Source: Pararhizobium sp. A13
Lineage (GTDB): Bacteria; Pseudomonadota; Alphaproteobacteria; Rhizobiales; Rhizobiaceae
Direction of reading: 5' to 3'
Assembly: GCF_040126305.1 (NCBI RefSeq)
Contig: NZ_CP149510.1
Span: forward strand, 1,437,001 to 1,501,000
DNA length: 64,000 nucleotides
Below the pieces are notes generated by a model that saw only the letters and a program-made list of their open reading frames with translations, made no database searches and was not told where the DNA came from. The translations under genes and the position numbers were made by a program. The first letter of the stretch is position 1, and each line of letters starts with the position of its first letter. This document shows positions 26,268 to 35,497 of the stretch, piece by piece.

Positions 26268-27842
26268 TCAGGCCGAGACCTTGGCCATCGCCCGTTTTTC
26301 CCGGCGGCGCTGGACCGAGGAGGGGATGTTCATCGCCTCGCGATATTTCGCCACCGTCCGGCGGGCGATATCGACGCCGCCCTTCTTCAGGATATCGACG
26401 ATATCGTCGTCTGAAAGCACCGCGTCCGGGCTTTCCAGCAGGATCATGTTGCGGATGCGGTGGCGTACCGATTCCGCCGAGTGCCCGTCTCCACCCTCGG
26501 CCGATCCGATCGAGACCGTGAAGAAGTATTTCAGCTCGAACAGGCCGCGCGGCGTCAGCATGTATTTGTTCGACGTGACGCGGCTGACAGTCGATTCATG
26601 CATCTTGATGGCGTCGGCGACGGTCTTCAGGTTGAGCGGCCGCAGGTGGTCGACGCCGTTGACGAAGAACGCGTCCTGCTGCCGGACGATCTCTGTCGCC
26701 ACCTTCATGATCGTCTTGGCGCGCTGGTCGAGGCTGCGAGTCAGCCAGTTGGCCGTCTGCAGGCATTCGGTCAGGAAAGCATGATCGGCGCTGTTCTTCG
26801 GCGCGTGGCGGGAAACGGTGGCGTAGTAGGTCTGGTTGACCAGCACCCGCGGCAGCGTATCCGGGTTTAGCTCCACGGCCCAGCTGCCATCCTGCGCCGG
26901 ACGCACGACGATATCGGGAACGATAGCCTCGGACGGGCTTGCCTCGAAACTGGTACCGGGCTTCGGGTCGAGCTTGCGGATCTCCGCCAGCATGTCGATG
27001 AGGTCTTCCTCATCGACGCCGCAGATGCGTTTCAGGCTGGCGAAGTCACGCCGGGCAAGCAGTTCCAGGTGCTGGAGCAGTGCCGCCATGGCGGGGTCGA
27101 GCCGGTCGCGCAGGCGCAACTGGATGGCCAGGCACTCGCTCAGGGTTCGAGCGAAAACACCGGGCGGATCGAGCTGCTGCAGGCTGTCGAGCACCCGCGC
27201 CACATCGGCCGTCGCGCAGCCCAATCGCTCGGCGATCTCGCTGATATCGGCATGCAGATAACCGGCCTCGTCGAGCTGGTCGATCAGGTGCTGGGCAACC
27301 AGCCGGTCGGCTGCGCCGTGCACGCTGAAGGGCACCTGTTCATTGAGGAAATCGCGCAGCGTCACCCGGTTGGCGACGAAATCGTCGAGATCGTAGCCGT
27401 CGCTATTTTCGCCCTCGCCGCCGCCCGGCATGGATTTCCACTGGCTGAGCAATTCCGGTGCATCGGCCCGCTGCGGCGTCATGTCGTCGGGAAAGACATT
27501 CTCGAAATTGGCGTCGAGCTGCTCGCTCATTCGTTCGCCGGTCACCGACGTCGCGCTGTCGTAGACGTCGCCCAGTGGATCGAAGGTCGCGGTGTCGCCG
27601 TTGTCGCGCTCGCTGCGTTCATCGGGCGTGATATGGAGCTCGTCCTTGCCGGCGCGGTCCGTGGCCCCGGAAGCGTCGTCATTCCCTGCGAATTCCAGTA
27701 GCGGATTCTTCTCGACTTCCAGTTCGATGAACTGATTCAGCTCGAAATGCGTCATCTGCAGCAGCTGGATGGACTGCATCAGTTGCGGTGTCATTGCCAG
27801 GGTCTGGCTTTGACGCAGGAAGAGGCTGGCTGACAGGGCCAT
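26268..27842 (-). CDS. rpoN: RNA polymerase sigma-54 factor
   Basis: 524 residues. The Gln-rich activator-interacting region I is at the N-terminus (LRQSQTLAMTPQLMQSIQLL), an acidic region II follows (residues 60-120), and the core-binding and DNA-binding domains end with the RpoN box ARRTVAKYRE near residue 500. It directs transcription of nitrogen assimilation, dicarboxylate transport and, in symbionts, nitrogen-fixation genes, with enhancer-binding activators. Downstream of lptB with a gap of about 390 bp, so probably from its own promoter. Confidence 0.97.
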   Translation of the reverse strand: MALSASLFLRQSQTLAMTPQLMQSIQLLQMTHFELNQFIELEVEKNPLLEFAGNDDASGATDRAGKDELHITPDERSERDNGDTATFDPLGDVYDSATSVTGERMSEQLDANFENVFPDDMTPQRADAPELLSQWKSMPGGGEGENSDGYDLDDFVANRVTLRDFLNEQVPFSVHGAADRLVAQHLIDQLDEAGYLHADISEIAERLGCATADVARVLDSLQQLDPPGVFARTLSECLAIQLRLRDRLDPAMAALLQHLELLARRDFASLKRICGVDEEDLIDMLAEIRKLDPKPGTSFEASPSEAIVPDIVVRPAQDGSWAVELNPDTLPRVLVNQTYYATVSRHAPKNSADHAFLTECLQTANWLTRSLDQRAKTIMKVATEIVRQQDAFFVNGVDHLRPLNLKTVADAIKMHESTVSRVTSNKYMLTPRGLFELKYFFTVSIGSAEGGDGHSAESVRHRIRNMILLESPDAVLSDDDIVDILKKGGVDIARRTVAKYREAMNIPSSVQRRREKRAMAKVSA

Positions 27843-28236
27843 GCGGACGCGAAACTCCCCTCAATTCTCCGAGCCGGCGTTCATCTTTTGTGGTGTGAAT
27901 TCGCCAATTCTTCAACTGGCCCAAAAATTGCTTATTAATGGGGTTTGGTCAAGCACTCATGGGAAATAAGATGAATATCGAGGCGATCGGGCATTTTTCT
28001 ATGCAATAAGCATGTAAAATGCGCAAAGCTGCAAGGCGAGGCCCCGCCTACGATGCTCCGGGGTGATGTCGTCGGAACCTGCGAAATGGTTGCTGTTGGC
28101 ATGTTGCGCTGCAGCATCGGCGGGTGAGCGAAATTTGCTCAAAATCCGGCTAATGGTCAAGAGAAATGTCCCGGAAGCGGCAGATTTTCGTCTGCCGCCG
28201 CAATTCTCGTTTACCATCGACGAAAGAGAATGTGCC
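27843..28236. other. rpoN leader and lptB trailer region
   Basis: About 390 bp. It contains an 8-bp-stem hairpin, GCGGCAGA-TTTTCG-TCTGCCGC, at 28177-28198, 39 bases beyond the lptB stop on the minus strand, a likely transcript end. The rest is AT-richer and should hold the rpoN promoter. I found no clear GG-N10-GC sigma-54 site here. Confidence 0.45.
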
Positions 28237-29046
28237 TCAAAGGCTGAAATTGTCGCCGAGATAAAGGCGGCGGACATCCGCATTGGTGACGATGTCGTTG
28301 GCGCGCCCATGTGTCAGGACTTCGCCCGCATGGATGATATAGGCGCGATCGATCAGGCCCAGCGTCTCGCGAACATTATGGTCGGTGATCAAAACGCCGA
28401 TACCGCGCGATGTCAGGTGCCGCACCAGCGCCTGGATATCGGCAACCGAAATCGGATCGACGCCCGCGAAGGGTTCGTCAAGCAGCATGAAGGTCGGGTC
28501 GGTCGCCAACGCACGGGCAATTTCCAGGCGGCGTCGTTCGCCACCCGAAAGCGCCACGGCAGGCGACTTGCGCAAGTGGGAGATGTTGAACTCGCCGAGC
28601 AGCTCATTGAGCTTGCTCTCGCGCCGGTCGCGGTTCTTGTCGTGAACCTCGAGAACGGCGCGGATATTCTCCTCGACGGTCAGGCCGCGAAAGATCGAGG
28701 CTTCCTGCGGCAGGTAGCCGACGCCGAGGCGGGCGCGGCGATACATTGGCATCGTGGTGACGTCGTTGCCGTTGATCTCGATCGAGCCCTCATCGACCGG
28801 CACCAGGCCGGTGATCATGTAGAAACAGGTCGTCTTGCCGGCGCCGTTGGGTCCGAGAAGGCCGACAGCTTCCCCACGGCGCACGACCAGCGAGACGCCA
28901 TTGACGACCCGGCGCCCGCGATAGGCTTTCGTCAAGCCGCGCGCGATCAAGGTGCCTTCGTAGCGCGCCTTGTCGACGACGCGGGCCGGGGCGGCCGCAT
29001 CGTGCTTGCCGGCCCGCTTGTGTTTGTGAAGGAAGGGGATGTTCAC
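28237..29046 (-). CDS. lptB: LPS export ABC transporter ATP-binding protein LptB
   Basis: 269 residues. Walker A GPNGAGKTT, signature LSGGERRRLEIARAL and Walker B FMLLDEPFAGVDP are complete, and the C-terminus ITDHNVRETL is the LptB-type H-loop region. LptB powers extraction of lipopolysaccharide from the inner membrane with LptF/LptG. I use the GTG at 29046 (reads MNIPFLHKHK), 13 bp after lptA; a longer frame would overlap lptA. Order lptC-lptA-lptB as usual in Rhizobiales. Confidence 0.95.
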   Translation of the reverse strand: MNIPFLHKHKRAGKHDAAAPARVVDKARYEGTLIARGLTKAYRGRRVVNGVSLVVRRGEAVGLLGPNGAGKTTCFYMITGLVPVDEGSIEINGNDVTTMPMYRRARLGVGYLPQEASIFRGLTVEENIRAVLEVHDKNRDRRESKLNELLGEFNISHLRKSPAVALSGGERRRLEIARALATDPTFMLLDEPFAGVDPISVADIQALVRHLTSRGIGVLITDHNVRETLGLIDRAYIIHAGEVLTHGRANDIVTNADVRRLYLGDNFSL

Positions 29047-29059
29047 GTCGGCGTCTGCA

Positions 29060-29620
29060 TCAGTTCGTTTTCTGGGACTTCGGGTCGAGCTGAATCTGGA
29101 CGCGACCGCCACAAGCTTCGAGCTGCGCTTCGCCGGTATCCATCTGGACGTTCAACTGGCAGCCGGTGAAGACGTTCTTGCCTTCCGACAGAACGACCTG
29201 CTTGCCCTTCAGCACCAGCGTCTGCGCCGTCAGGTTGAATTCGCCGCTATCGGCGGTCGCCTGCTGCGTGCCCGATTGCAGGAACACTTTCTTGTCGACC
29301 TCGATGCGGTCGATATCGGCATTGCCGCTGGAAATCGCGCCGCCGCCTTTTTTGTAATAGACAACCATGTTGCCGGCCTGCAACGTCGTCGTTCCCTGCA
29401 CGACCTTCACGTTGCCCGTGAAAATAGCCTTGCTTTCAGGGTCTTTGATTTCCAGCTTGTCGCTTTCGATCTGGATTGGCTCGTCGTTGGAAAGTTCGAG
29501 CCCCTTTATCTTGCTCTTCGTCTCCTGGGCAGTAGCCGGAGACACCGAGGTGCTGGCGAAAAGGCTTAAGACAATGAATGTTCCGGCAAGCCGAAAGGAA
29601 AAGGCGGAAATGGCCGACAT
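29060..29620 (-). CDS. lptA: LPS transport periplasmic protein LptA (OstA-like)
   Basis: 186 residues with a signal peptide (LAGTFIVLSLFASTSVSPATAQ) and the OstA/LptA beta-jellyroll (PIQIESDKLEIKDPESKAIF; QAGNMVVYYKKGGG). It forms the periplasmic bridge carrying LPS from LptC to LptD. It lies 15 bp after lptC and 13 bp before lptB. Confidence 0.93.
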   Translation of the reverse strand: MSAISAFSFRLAGTFIVLSLFASTSVSPATAQETKSKIKGLELSNDEPIQIESDKLEIKDPESKAIFTGNVKVVQGTTTLQAGNMVVYYKKGGGAISSGNADIDRIEVDKKVFLQSGTQQATADSGEFNLTAQTLVLKGKQVVLSEGKNVFTGCQLNVQMDTGEAQLEACGGRVQIQLDPKSQKTN

Positions 29621-29635
29621 ATGTGCACCGGTTTT

Positions 29636-30304
29636 CTAGTTTGCGGTTTTGCGAATGGTTTTGGGGTCGACGACGACCTTCACCATGCCTTCAAATGTAA
29701 CAATGCGTCCCTTATCCGTCATTCTCAACGACTGTGCAACAATGGAACCGCCGTTCATGCTGATTGCGATCGGCTTCCTGGTTTCCATCTCGCCGGCATT
29801 GATGTCGAGGTAGGCCGTCTGGAAATCGGCAACAATGCCATTGTTCATGCTGATGCTGAAAGGCGCGTTCATATTCAAGGTGTTGCCGCCGCGATCGTAG
29901 ATGCCGCTAGTCGCCTCGACGATGGCGATCAGTGTGTCGTTGACGGGCATCTCCGCATGGATCGTCTCAAGCGTGATGATGTCGGGATTGGCGATGTCCT
30001 GCAGCGCGCGCACCGCTTTCATCGAATAGCTGATGTCCTGCTTGTTGCGGCCGGAGATTGCCGGATTCTGCATGACGATCTTGCCATTTTCGATCGTCGC
30101 GTTTTCGATCTGCAGGTTTTCCGGCAGGAAGGCACGCACCACTGAGACGGCAACGAAAACCGCGCCGATCAGAACGGCCAACAGCGGCAAGATGATCTTC
30201 AGCCGCCTGACCAGCCGGGAATGGCGAGCGGCCACCGTGTAAGCATCGGCGAGGGTCGGCCCCGAATGCGGCAAGGCGCCGGAAAATTGCACTTCATTCA
30301 ACAT
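29636..30304 (-). CDS. lptC: LPS export system protein LptC
   Basis: 222 residues. A single N-terminal helix (KIILPLLAVLIGAVFVAVSV, residues 36-55) anchors a periplasmic LptC jellyroll domain. The alphaproteobacterial form is longer than that of E. coli. It accepts LPS from LptBFG and hands it to LptA. First gene of lptC-lptA-lptB. Confidence 0.9.
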   Translation of the reverse strand: MLNEVQFSGALPHSGPTLADAYTVAARHSRLVRRLKIILPLLAVLIGAVFVAVSVVRAFLPENLQIENATIENGKIVMQNPAISGRNKQDISYSMKAVRALQDIANPDIITLETIHAEMPVNDTLIAIVEATSGIYDRGGNTLNMNAPFSISMNNGIVADFQTAYLDINAGEMETRKPIAISMNGGSIVAQSLRMTDKGRIVTFEGMVKVVVDPKTIRKTAN

Positions 30305-30505
30305 GAAATAGCCTGTCGTTCAAAATCATCGCGGCGCAAATGCACAGAGGAGCTGCTGGCCAGCGATGTGAGTGGCCGTGAATATGGAGATTTTTTTGTT
30401 CCGCGACAATGGAGGCTCGAATTTTGTTCAAACCGGGTTACAACGTGGCGGTGCTGCGGCGATCGATTGTTCGTTTCTCTGCCGCCCTTGAAGAGGAGGA
30501 AAGTC

Positions 30506-31465
30506 ATGGATCAACTCGCTATCGCCGACCGGCGGCAGCTTCGGCGGAAACTCGGTTTCTGGCGACTCGTGTCCATCGCTCTGATACTTTGCGCAGGCAT
30601 AGCGGCGTATGTCTATTCGAACGCGGGGCAGACGGGAGCTTTCAGCCGACCGCACATCGCGCGGGTTCATATCTCCGGAATCATCCAGGATGACCGCGAA
30701 CTGCTGGAGCGTCTTGATCGCATCGCCGAAGCCAATGCCGTCAAGGCGCTGGTCGTCACCATTACCTCGCCGGGCGGAACCACCTATGGCGGCGAAGTGC
30801 TGTTCAAGGCCATCCGCAAGGTGGCGGCCAAGAAGCCGGTCGTCGCGGATATTCGCACGCTGGCCGCCTCGGCTGGCTACATGATCGCGCTTGCCGGTGA
30901 CCGCGTCATCGCAGGCGAGACCTCGATCACCGGTTCGATTGGTGTTCTCTTCCAATACCCGCAGATCAAGACCCTGATGGACAAGGTCGGCGTCTCGCTC
31001 GAGGAGATCAAATCCTCGCCGCTCAAGGCGGAGCCTTCGCCTTTCCACCCGCCGAGCGACGCGGCCAAGGCGGTGATCCAGGCGATGATCGATGACAGTT
31101 TCAACTGGTTCGTGGATCTCGTCGCAGACCGGCGGAAAATGCCACGCGGCGAGGCGCTGCAGCTTGCCGACGGACGCATCTTTACCGGCCGCCAGGCGCT
31201 CAAGCTGAAGCTGGTCGACGAACTCGGCGGCGATGAGGAGATCCGCGCCTTTCTGAACGGCCGCAAGGTCGCCAAGGACCTTGAGATTATCGAGTGGATG
31301 GCGCCCAGCACGTCCTTGCCGTTCGGGTTGGGATCGGCCGCGGTCGCATGGCTCAAATCCTTGGGATCTGAGGCTTTTCCGCTCCTTGGCAACCTCGAAA
31401 AAATGGGTCACGAGAAGTTGTTTCTTGACGGTCTGGTTTCCGTTTGGCAGGTTGGCAGCGATTAA
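30506..31465 (+). CDS. sppA: Signal peptide peptidase SppA, short form (S49)
   Basis: 319 residues, the single-domain S49 type. A membrane anchor near residues 16-36 (FWRLVSIALILCAGIAAYVY) is followed by the ClpP-like fold; the nucleophilic serine is in the ASAGYMIAL motif, and SITGSIGVL lines the site. A candidate catalytic lysine lies in the IKSSPLK segment. It degrades cleaved signal peptides in the membrane. ATG 30506 has an excellent GAGGAGGAAAG; the frame continues far upstream but without support. Confidence 0.93.
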   Translation: MDQLAIADRRQLRRKLGFWRLVSIALILCAGIAAYVYSNAGQTGAFSRPHIARVHISGIIQDDRELLERLDRIAEANAVKALVVTITSPGGTTYGGEVLFKAIRKVAAKKPVVADIRTLAASAGYMIALAGDRVIAGETSITGSIGVLFQYPQIKTLMDKVGVSLEEIKSSPLKAEPSPFHPPSDAAKAVIQAMIDDSFNWFVDLVADRRKMPRGEALQLADGRIFTGRQALKLKLVDELGGDEEIRAFLNGRKVAKDLEIIEWMAPSTSLPFGLGSAAVAWLKSLGSEAFPLLGNLEKMGHEKLFLDGLVSVWQVGSD

Positions 31466-31600
31466 AACACCCGATGACCTCTTGTCTGCCGTTTTTGGAA
31501 GGCTTGAAAACGGCTTGGCTTCCTGCACAACAGGTGGACATGGCCATCCGATGGGCATAACACTCTAAGAACAAACGTAAATTCACAAGAGGGGGCGACA

Positions 31601-31903
31601 GTGATCAAGTCAGAACTGGTGCAGATTGTTGCGGCTCGCAATCCGCACCTCTATCACCGTGATGTCGAAAATATCGTCAACGCAGTTCTCGATGAAATCA
31701 CAGATGCCCTGGCTGGCGGAAACCGGGTCGAATTGCGCGGTTTCGGTGCATTTTCGGTCAAGAACCGGCCTTCGCGCTCTGGGCGCAACCCGCGCACCGG
31801 CGACAGTGTGTTCGTCGAGGAAAAATGGGTTCCCTTCTTCAAGACCGGCAAGGAACTGCGCGAGCGGCTCAATCCCGGTTCCGACGATGAAGATGATGAA
31901 TGA
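31601..31903 (+). CDS. ihfB: Integration host factor subunit beta
   Basis: 100 residues of the HU/IHF fold beginning at GTG 31601. The beta-arm region carries RNPRTGDSV, the DNA-bending proline site, and [19 protein letters not shown] is diagnostic for IHF-type proteins. With IhfA it bends DNA sharply at sigma-54 promoters and recombination sites, so it functionally complements the rpoN gene nearby. The order sppA-ihfB-lapA is conserved in Rhizobiales. The C-terminus ends in an acidic tail (DDEDDE). Confidence 0.95.
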   Translation: MIKSELVQIVAARNPHLYHRDVENIVNAVLDEITDALAGGNRVELRGFGAFSVKNRPSRSGRNPRTGDSVFVEEKWVPFFKTGKELRERLNPGSDDEDDE

Positions 31904-32021
31904 GCCGTACAGTCCGCTCGATGCGCCTGCATAATTCCTTGGATCGCACCGAATTTAAGGACAAAATTATGCCGCAGATCAAAGTGCCCTTGCGTCGGGC
32001 TGGCAGAATGACGGAGACGGA

Positions 32022-32369
32022 ATGATGATGAAGAAGCTGGTGAATATCGTGGTGCTGGTTCCGATCGGCGTCGTCCTGATCGTTCTGTCGGTCGCTAACC
32101 GGCAGATGGTTACGCTGGCGCTCAACCCGTTCAACCCGGCCGACAGCGTTCTGTCCGCCTCGGCGCCGTTCTTCGTCTTTCTGTTTCTTGCCGTGATCGT
32201 CGGCATGATCCTCGGGTCTCTTGCCACCTGGTTCAGCCAGGGCAAGTATCGCAAGCGGGCGCGCAACGAGGCCGGCGAAGCGCTCAAGTGGCATGCCGAG
32301 GCTGAGAAACATCGTACCCGCGCGGAAACCATGGCGTCGCAGACCATGCTTCCCGTTTCATCGAAATAG
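32022..32369 (+). CDS. lapA: LapA family (DUF1049) membrane protein
   Basis: 115 residues with two helices (KLVNIVVLVPIGVVLIVLSV and FFVFLFLAVIVGMILGSLAT) and a basic tail, the DUF1049/LapA plan. In E. coli LapA works with LapB in controlling LPS synthesis; no lapB is next to it here. Three ATGs follow each other at 32022, 32025 and 32028. Confidence 0.8.
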   Translation: MMMKKLVNIVVLVPIGVVLIVLSVANRQMVTLALNPFNPADSVLSASAPFFVFLFLAVIVGMILGSLATWFSQGKYRKRARNEAGEALKWHAEAEKHRTRAETMASQTMLPVSSK

Positions 32370-32372
32370 GCT

Positions 32373-32825
32373 TCAGGCCTCCGACACGGCGTTGGCGGCG
32401 GCGCTGAAATCGGAAAAGAACTTTGTCGCCAGCTTGCTGGCGCTTGAGCCCACCAGCCGCGATCCGAGCTGCGCCAGCTTGCCGCCGATTTCCGCGCTCG
32501 CGTCGTAGGCCAATATGGTCTCGTCGCCATATTCGGTGAGCCTCACATCGGCGCGGCCTTTCGCAAGTCCGGCGATACCGCCTGCGCTTTGACCGGAAAT
32601 CGTATAGCTGATCGGCGCGTTGACGTTCGAAAGCGTAATATTGCCGGAGAAGACCACCGGGATCGGACCGATCTTCACCTTCAGCGACGCCGAAAACTCG
32701 GTTGGTGACTTTCGCTCGATCGAATGGCAGCCCGGGATGCACTGCTTGAGGATGTCGGGGTCGTTGAGCGCCGCCCAGACAGCGTCCCGGCGAGCGGCGA
32801 TGCGCTCTTCCCCCTTCATTTCCAT
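32373..32825 (-). CDS. CoxG-like SRPBCC family protein
   Basis: 150 residues matching carbon monoxide dehydrogenase subunit G-like proteins (RIAARRDAVWAALNDPDILKQ at the N-terminus; IPGCHSIER). The SRPBCC fold binds hydrophobic ligands. CoxG itself helps anchor CO dehydrogenase at the membrane, but no cox genes are here, so function is open. Start at 32825 with GAGGGAGA upstream. It converges with lapA, their stops only 3 bp apart. Confidence 0.82.
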   Translation of the reverse strand: MEMKGEERIAARRDAVWAALNDPDILKQCIPGCHSIERKSPTEFSASLKVKIGPIPVVFSGNITLSNVNAPISYTISGQSAGGIAGLAKGRADVRLTEYGDETILAYDASAEIGGKLAQLGSRLVGSSASKLATKFFSDFSAAANAVSEA

Positions 32826-32903
32826 GTTGATTCTCCCTCGTCGCGGTTGTGCTGGTCTATGTAAGACGTGAATCAGCTTTGCCAACAGGAGGAGCAGTGC
32901 TAT

Positions 32904-34097
32904 TTGCAGCGCTTAACCGTAGCAGATGACGGACGACCCCGAGTGAAAGACAAAGATCGACGGCCCAAGGGAAAAGCCGGGCAGGCGGTGGCTGCGCGCG
33001 GAAAACCGCCAAGCGCCGGCAAACCGTTGGCCCAGAAAACATCGCAGGCATATCCGGCGCGTGGCGATGGCGTTCCTTTCGTTCGCAAAGGCGTAGACAT
33101 ATCGGCCACCCAAAAGGCCGCCGCAAGGACGGCGGTGCCCGAGAGCCAGCCGCCCCGTGCCGAAGTTCGTATCCGCAGCGGCGCAAAGCCGCAGGAGCGC
33201 ATTCCGGTCATCCTCGAGACAAAGGGCGCGCGTGATTATCACCTGATCGACAGCGGCGACGGTCTGAAGCTCGAGCAGTACGGGCCTTACCGGATCGTGC
33301 GGCCCGAGGCGCAGGCGCTGTGGCCGAAGACGCTGCCGTCGCATGTCTGGGACAATGCGGACTCGATCTTCACCGGCGATACCGATGAGGACGGCATGGG
33401 CCGCTGGCGGTTTCCGAAGGATGCGCTCGGCGAGACCTGGCCGATGCAGATCCTCGATGCCGAGTTCTATGGCCGCTTCACCGCGTTCCGCCATGTCGGT
33501 GTCTTTCCCGAGCAGCTCGCCCACTGGAGCTGGATGAAGGGTGAGATCGAAACGGCGGGACGGCCGCTGAAAGTGCTCAATCTCTTTGGCTACACCGGCG
33601 TCGCCTCGCTGATCGCCGCCAAGGCCGGTGCAGAGGTGACCCACGTCGATGCCTCCAAGAAGGCGATCGGCTGGGCGCGGGAAAACCAGGCACTGGGCCG
33701 TGCCGAGCATCTGCCGATCCGCTGGATCTGCGAGGATGCAATGAAGTTCATCCAACGCGAGGAGCGTCGGGGCAGCCGCTACGATATCATTCTGACCGAC
33801 CCGCCGAAATTCGGCCGTGGCCCGAATGGCGAGGTCTGGCAGCTTTTTGACCATCTCGCCTTGATGCTCGACATCTGCCGCGAGATACTGTCGCCGGAGG
33901 CGAGGGGCCTCGTGCTCACGGCCTATTCGATCCGCGCGAGCTTCTATTCCATCCACGAACTGATGCGCGAGACGATGCGCGGGCGCGGTGGCGCCGTGGA
34001 ATCGGGCGAACTTATCTTGAGGGAAGGCGGGCTTGACGGCAATGAACCGGGCCGGGCGCTTTCCACCTCCCTTTTCAGCCGATGGGTGCCGAAATGA
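32904..34097 (+). CDS. Class I SAM-dependent rRNA methyltransferase (RlmI/RsmD-like)
   Basis: 397 residues. The SAM-binding motif VLNLFGYTGVASL is near residue 225 and the catalytic TDPPKFGRG near 300, as in 23S rRNA cytosine-5 methyltransferases of the RlmI group. The first 100 residues are unusual: basic, low-complexity and lacking a recognisable PUA domain. I use the TTG at 32904, nine bases after AGGAGGAG; a GTG at 32868 would add 12 residues. Coupled by an ATGA overlap to the following TrmH gene. Target nucleotide not known. Confidence 0.85.
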   Translation: MQRLTVADDGRPRVKDKDRRPKGKAGQAVAARGKPPSAGKPLAQKTSQAYPARGDGVPFVRKGVDISATQKAAARTAVPESQPPRAEVRIRSGAKPQERIPVILETKGARDYHLIDSGDGLKLEQYGPYRIVRPEAQALWPKTLPSHVWDNADSIFTGDTDEDGMGRWRFPKDALGETWPMQILDAEFYGRFTAFRHVGVFPEQLAHWSWMKGEIETAGRPLKVLNLFGYTGVASLIAAKAGAEVTHVDASKKAIGWARENQALGRAEHLPIRWICEDAMKFIQREERRGSRYDIILTDPPKFGRGPNGEVWQLFDHLALMLDICREILSPEARGLVLTAYSIRASFYSIHELMRETMRGRGGAVESGELILREGGLDGNEPGRALSTSLFSRWVPK

Positions 34098-34954
34098 ACT
34101 ATGACCACAGGGACCACGGCCCCCGCCGCGTCGGCCAGGTAAAGGAAGTCACCAGCCTTGCCAATCCGATCATCAAGGACATCAAGGCGCTGTCCCACAA
34201 GAAGGACCGCGACGAGACCCATTCCTTCATCGCCGAGGGGCTGAAGCTTGTCATCGACGCGCTCGATCTCGGCTGGACCATCAAGACGCTTGTCTACGCC
34301 AAGGCGGCCAAGGGCAAGGCGCAGGTCGAGCAGGTGGCGCTGAAGACGGTATCGACCGGCGGTCTGGTGCTGGAAGTCAGCGAAAAGGTGCTGTCGGCCA
34401 TCACCCGCCGTGACAATCCGCAGATGGTCGTCGGCGTCTTCGAGCAGCGCTATGCGAGCCTGAAGGATATCAGGCCGGAACTCGGCGAGACCTATGTGGC
34501 GCTCGATCGCGTCCGCGATCCCGGCAATCTCGGCACCATCATCCGCACCGCCGACGCGGCAGGCGCATCCGGCGTCATCCTGATCGGCGAAACCACGGAT
34601 CCCTTCTCCTTGGAAACGGTGCGGGCGACCATGGGCTCGGTCTTTGCCATGCCGGTCATCCGCGCCAACGTCGCCGATTTCGTCAAATGGCAGAAGGCTG
34701 CCGGCGTTCAGGTCGTTGCCACGCATCTCGCGGGCGCCGTCGATTACCGCACCATCGATTACCGCAAGAAGCCGGTCGTTCTCTTGATGGGCAACGAGCA
34801 GGCGGGCCTGCCGGACGAGTTAGCAAAGGAGGCGACCGCACTTGCGCGTATTCCGCAGCAGGGCCGCGCCGATTCGCTCAATCTGGCGATCGCCACCGGC
34901 ATCATGCTGTTCGAGGCGCGCCGCCATCTCCTGATACTGGACGCCAAGGCATGA
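34094..34954 (+). CDS. TrmH/SpoU family RNA 2'-O-methyltransferase
   Basis: 286 residues. An N-terminal substrate-binding domain (residues 15-110) precedes the SPOUT knot with motif 1 [19 protein letters not shown], motif 2 [11 protein letters not shown] and motif 3 [15 protein letters not shown]. The family 2'-O-methylates ribose in rRNA or tRNA. ATG 34094 overlaps the previous stop and its own stop overlaps lspA (ATGA), giving a three-gene coupled run. Confidence 0.92.
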   Translation: MNYDHRDHGPRRVGQVKEVTSLANPIIKDIKALSHKKDRDETHSFIAEGLKLVIDALDLGWTIKTLVYAKAAKGKAQVEQVALKTVSTGGLVLEVSEKVLSAITRRDNPQMVVGVFEQRYASLKDIRPELGETYVALDRVRDPGNLGTIIRTADAAGASGVILIGETTDPFSLETVRATMGSVFAMPVIRANVADFVKWQKAAGVQVVATHLAGAVDYRTIDYRKKPVVLLMGNEQAGLPDELAKEATALARIPQQGRADSLNLAIATGIMLFEARRHLLILDAKA

Positions 34955-35442
34955 CGCATCGTCCGGCTTTGTTTTCCCGTCCGCTGCCCATCGCGGTCCT
35001 CATCGTCGTCGCGGTCCTGCTCGACCAGGCGATCAAGGCTGCGGTCGAGCTCTGGCTTCCCTATGGGCAGGACGTGGCCGTGCTGCCGTTCCTCGCGCTG
35101 CACCGCGTCTATAACTACGGCGTTGCCTTTTCGCTGTTCTCGGGCGTCGAGCGCTGGTTCATCATTGGTCTCCGGGTCGTCGTTGTTGCCTTCGTCATCT
35201 GGCTCTGGCGAAAGACACCGGATAGCCGTTACTTCACGCATCTCGGCTATGCGCTGATCATCGCCGGCGCCATCGGCAATCTCATTGATGGCCTGCTGCT
35301 TGGTTACGTTATCGACTATGTGCTGTTTCATCTGCCGACATGGTCGTTTGCCGTGTTCAATCTCGCTGACAGCTTCATTACGATTGGCGCCGGCGCGATC
35401 GTCCTTGACGAGATCCTGCATATGAAAAAGCAGGACGCCTAA
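34951..35442 (+). CDS. lspA: Lipoprotein signal peptidase LspA
   Basis: 163 residues with four helices. The two catalytic aspartates are recognisable in [15 protein letters not shown] and FNLADSFI. It cleaves signal peptides from diacylated prolipoproteins in the inner membrane. The usual arginine after the NLID motif (NLIDR) is replaced by glycine, which is uncommon. The start overlaps the TrmH stop. lnt, acting later in the same pathway, lies near 59 kb. Confidence 0.95.
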   Translation: MTHRPALFSRPLPIAVLIVVAVLLDQAIKAAVELWLPYGQDVAVLPFLALHRVYNYGVAFSLFSGVERWFIIGLRVVVVAFVIWLWRKTPDSRYFTHLGYALIIAGAIGNLIDGLLLGYVIDYVLFHLPTWSFAVFNLADSFITIGAGAIVLDEILHMKKQDA

Positions 35443-35497
35443 AATTTTAAAGACCGGTTGAAGCCAATCAAAACGCTTGCCGTGCTAGGCAGGCGTC

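Noticed and set aside
27843..28236. Sigma-54 promoter for rpoN autoregulation
   Set aside because: No TGGCAC-N5-TTGCA-like match on the minus strand ahead of rpoN.
30428..31558. Open frame opposite sppA
   Set aside because: Antisense shadow; low-complexity product.
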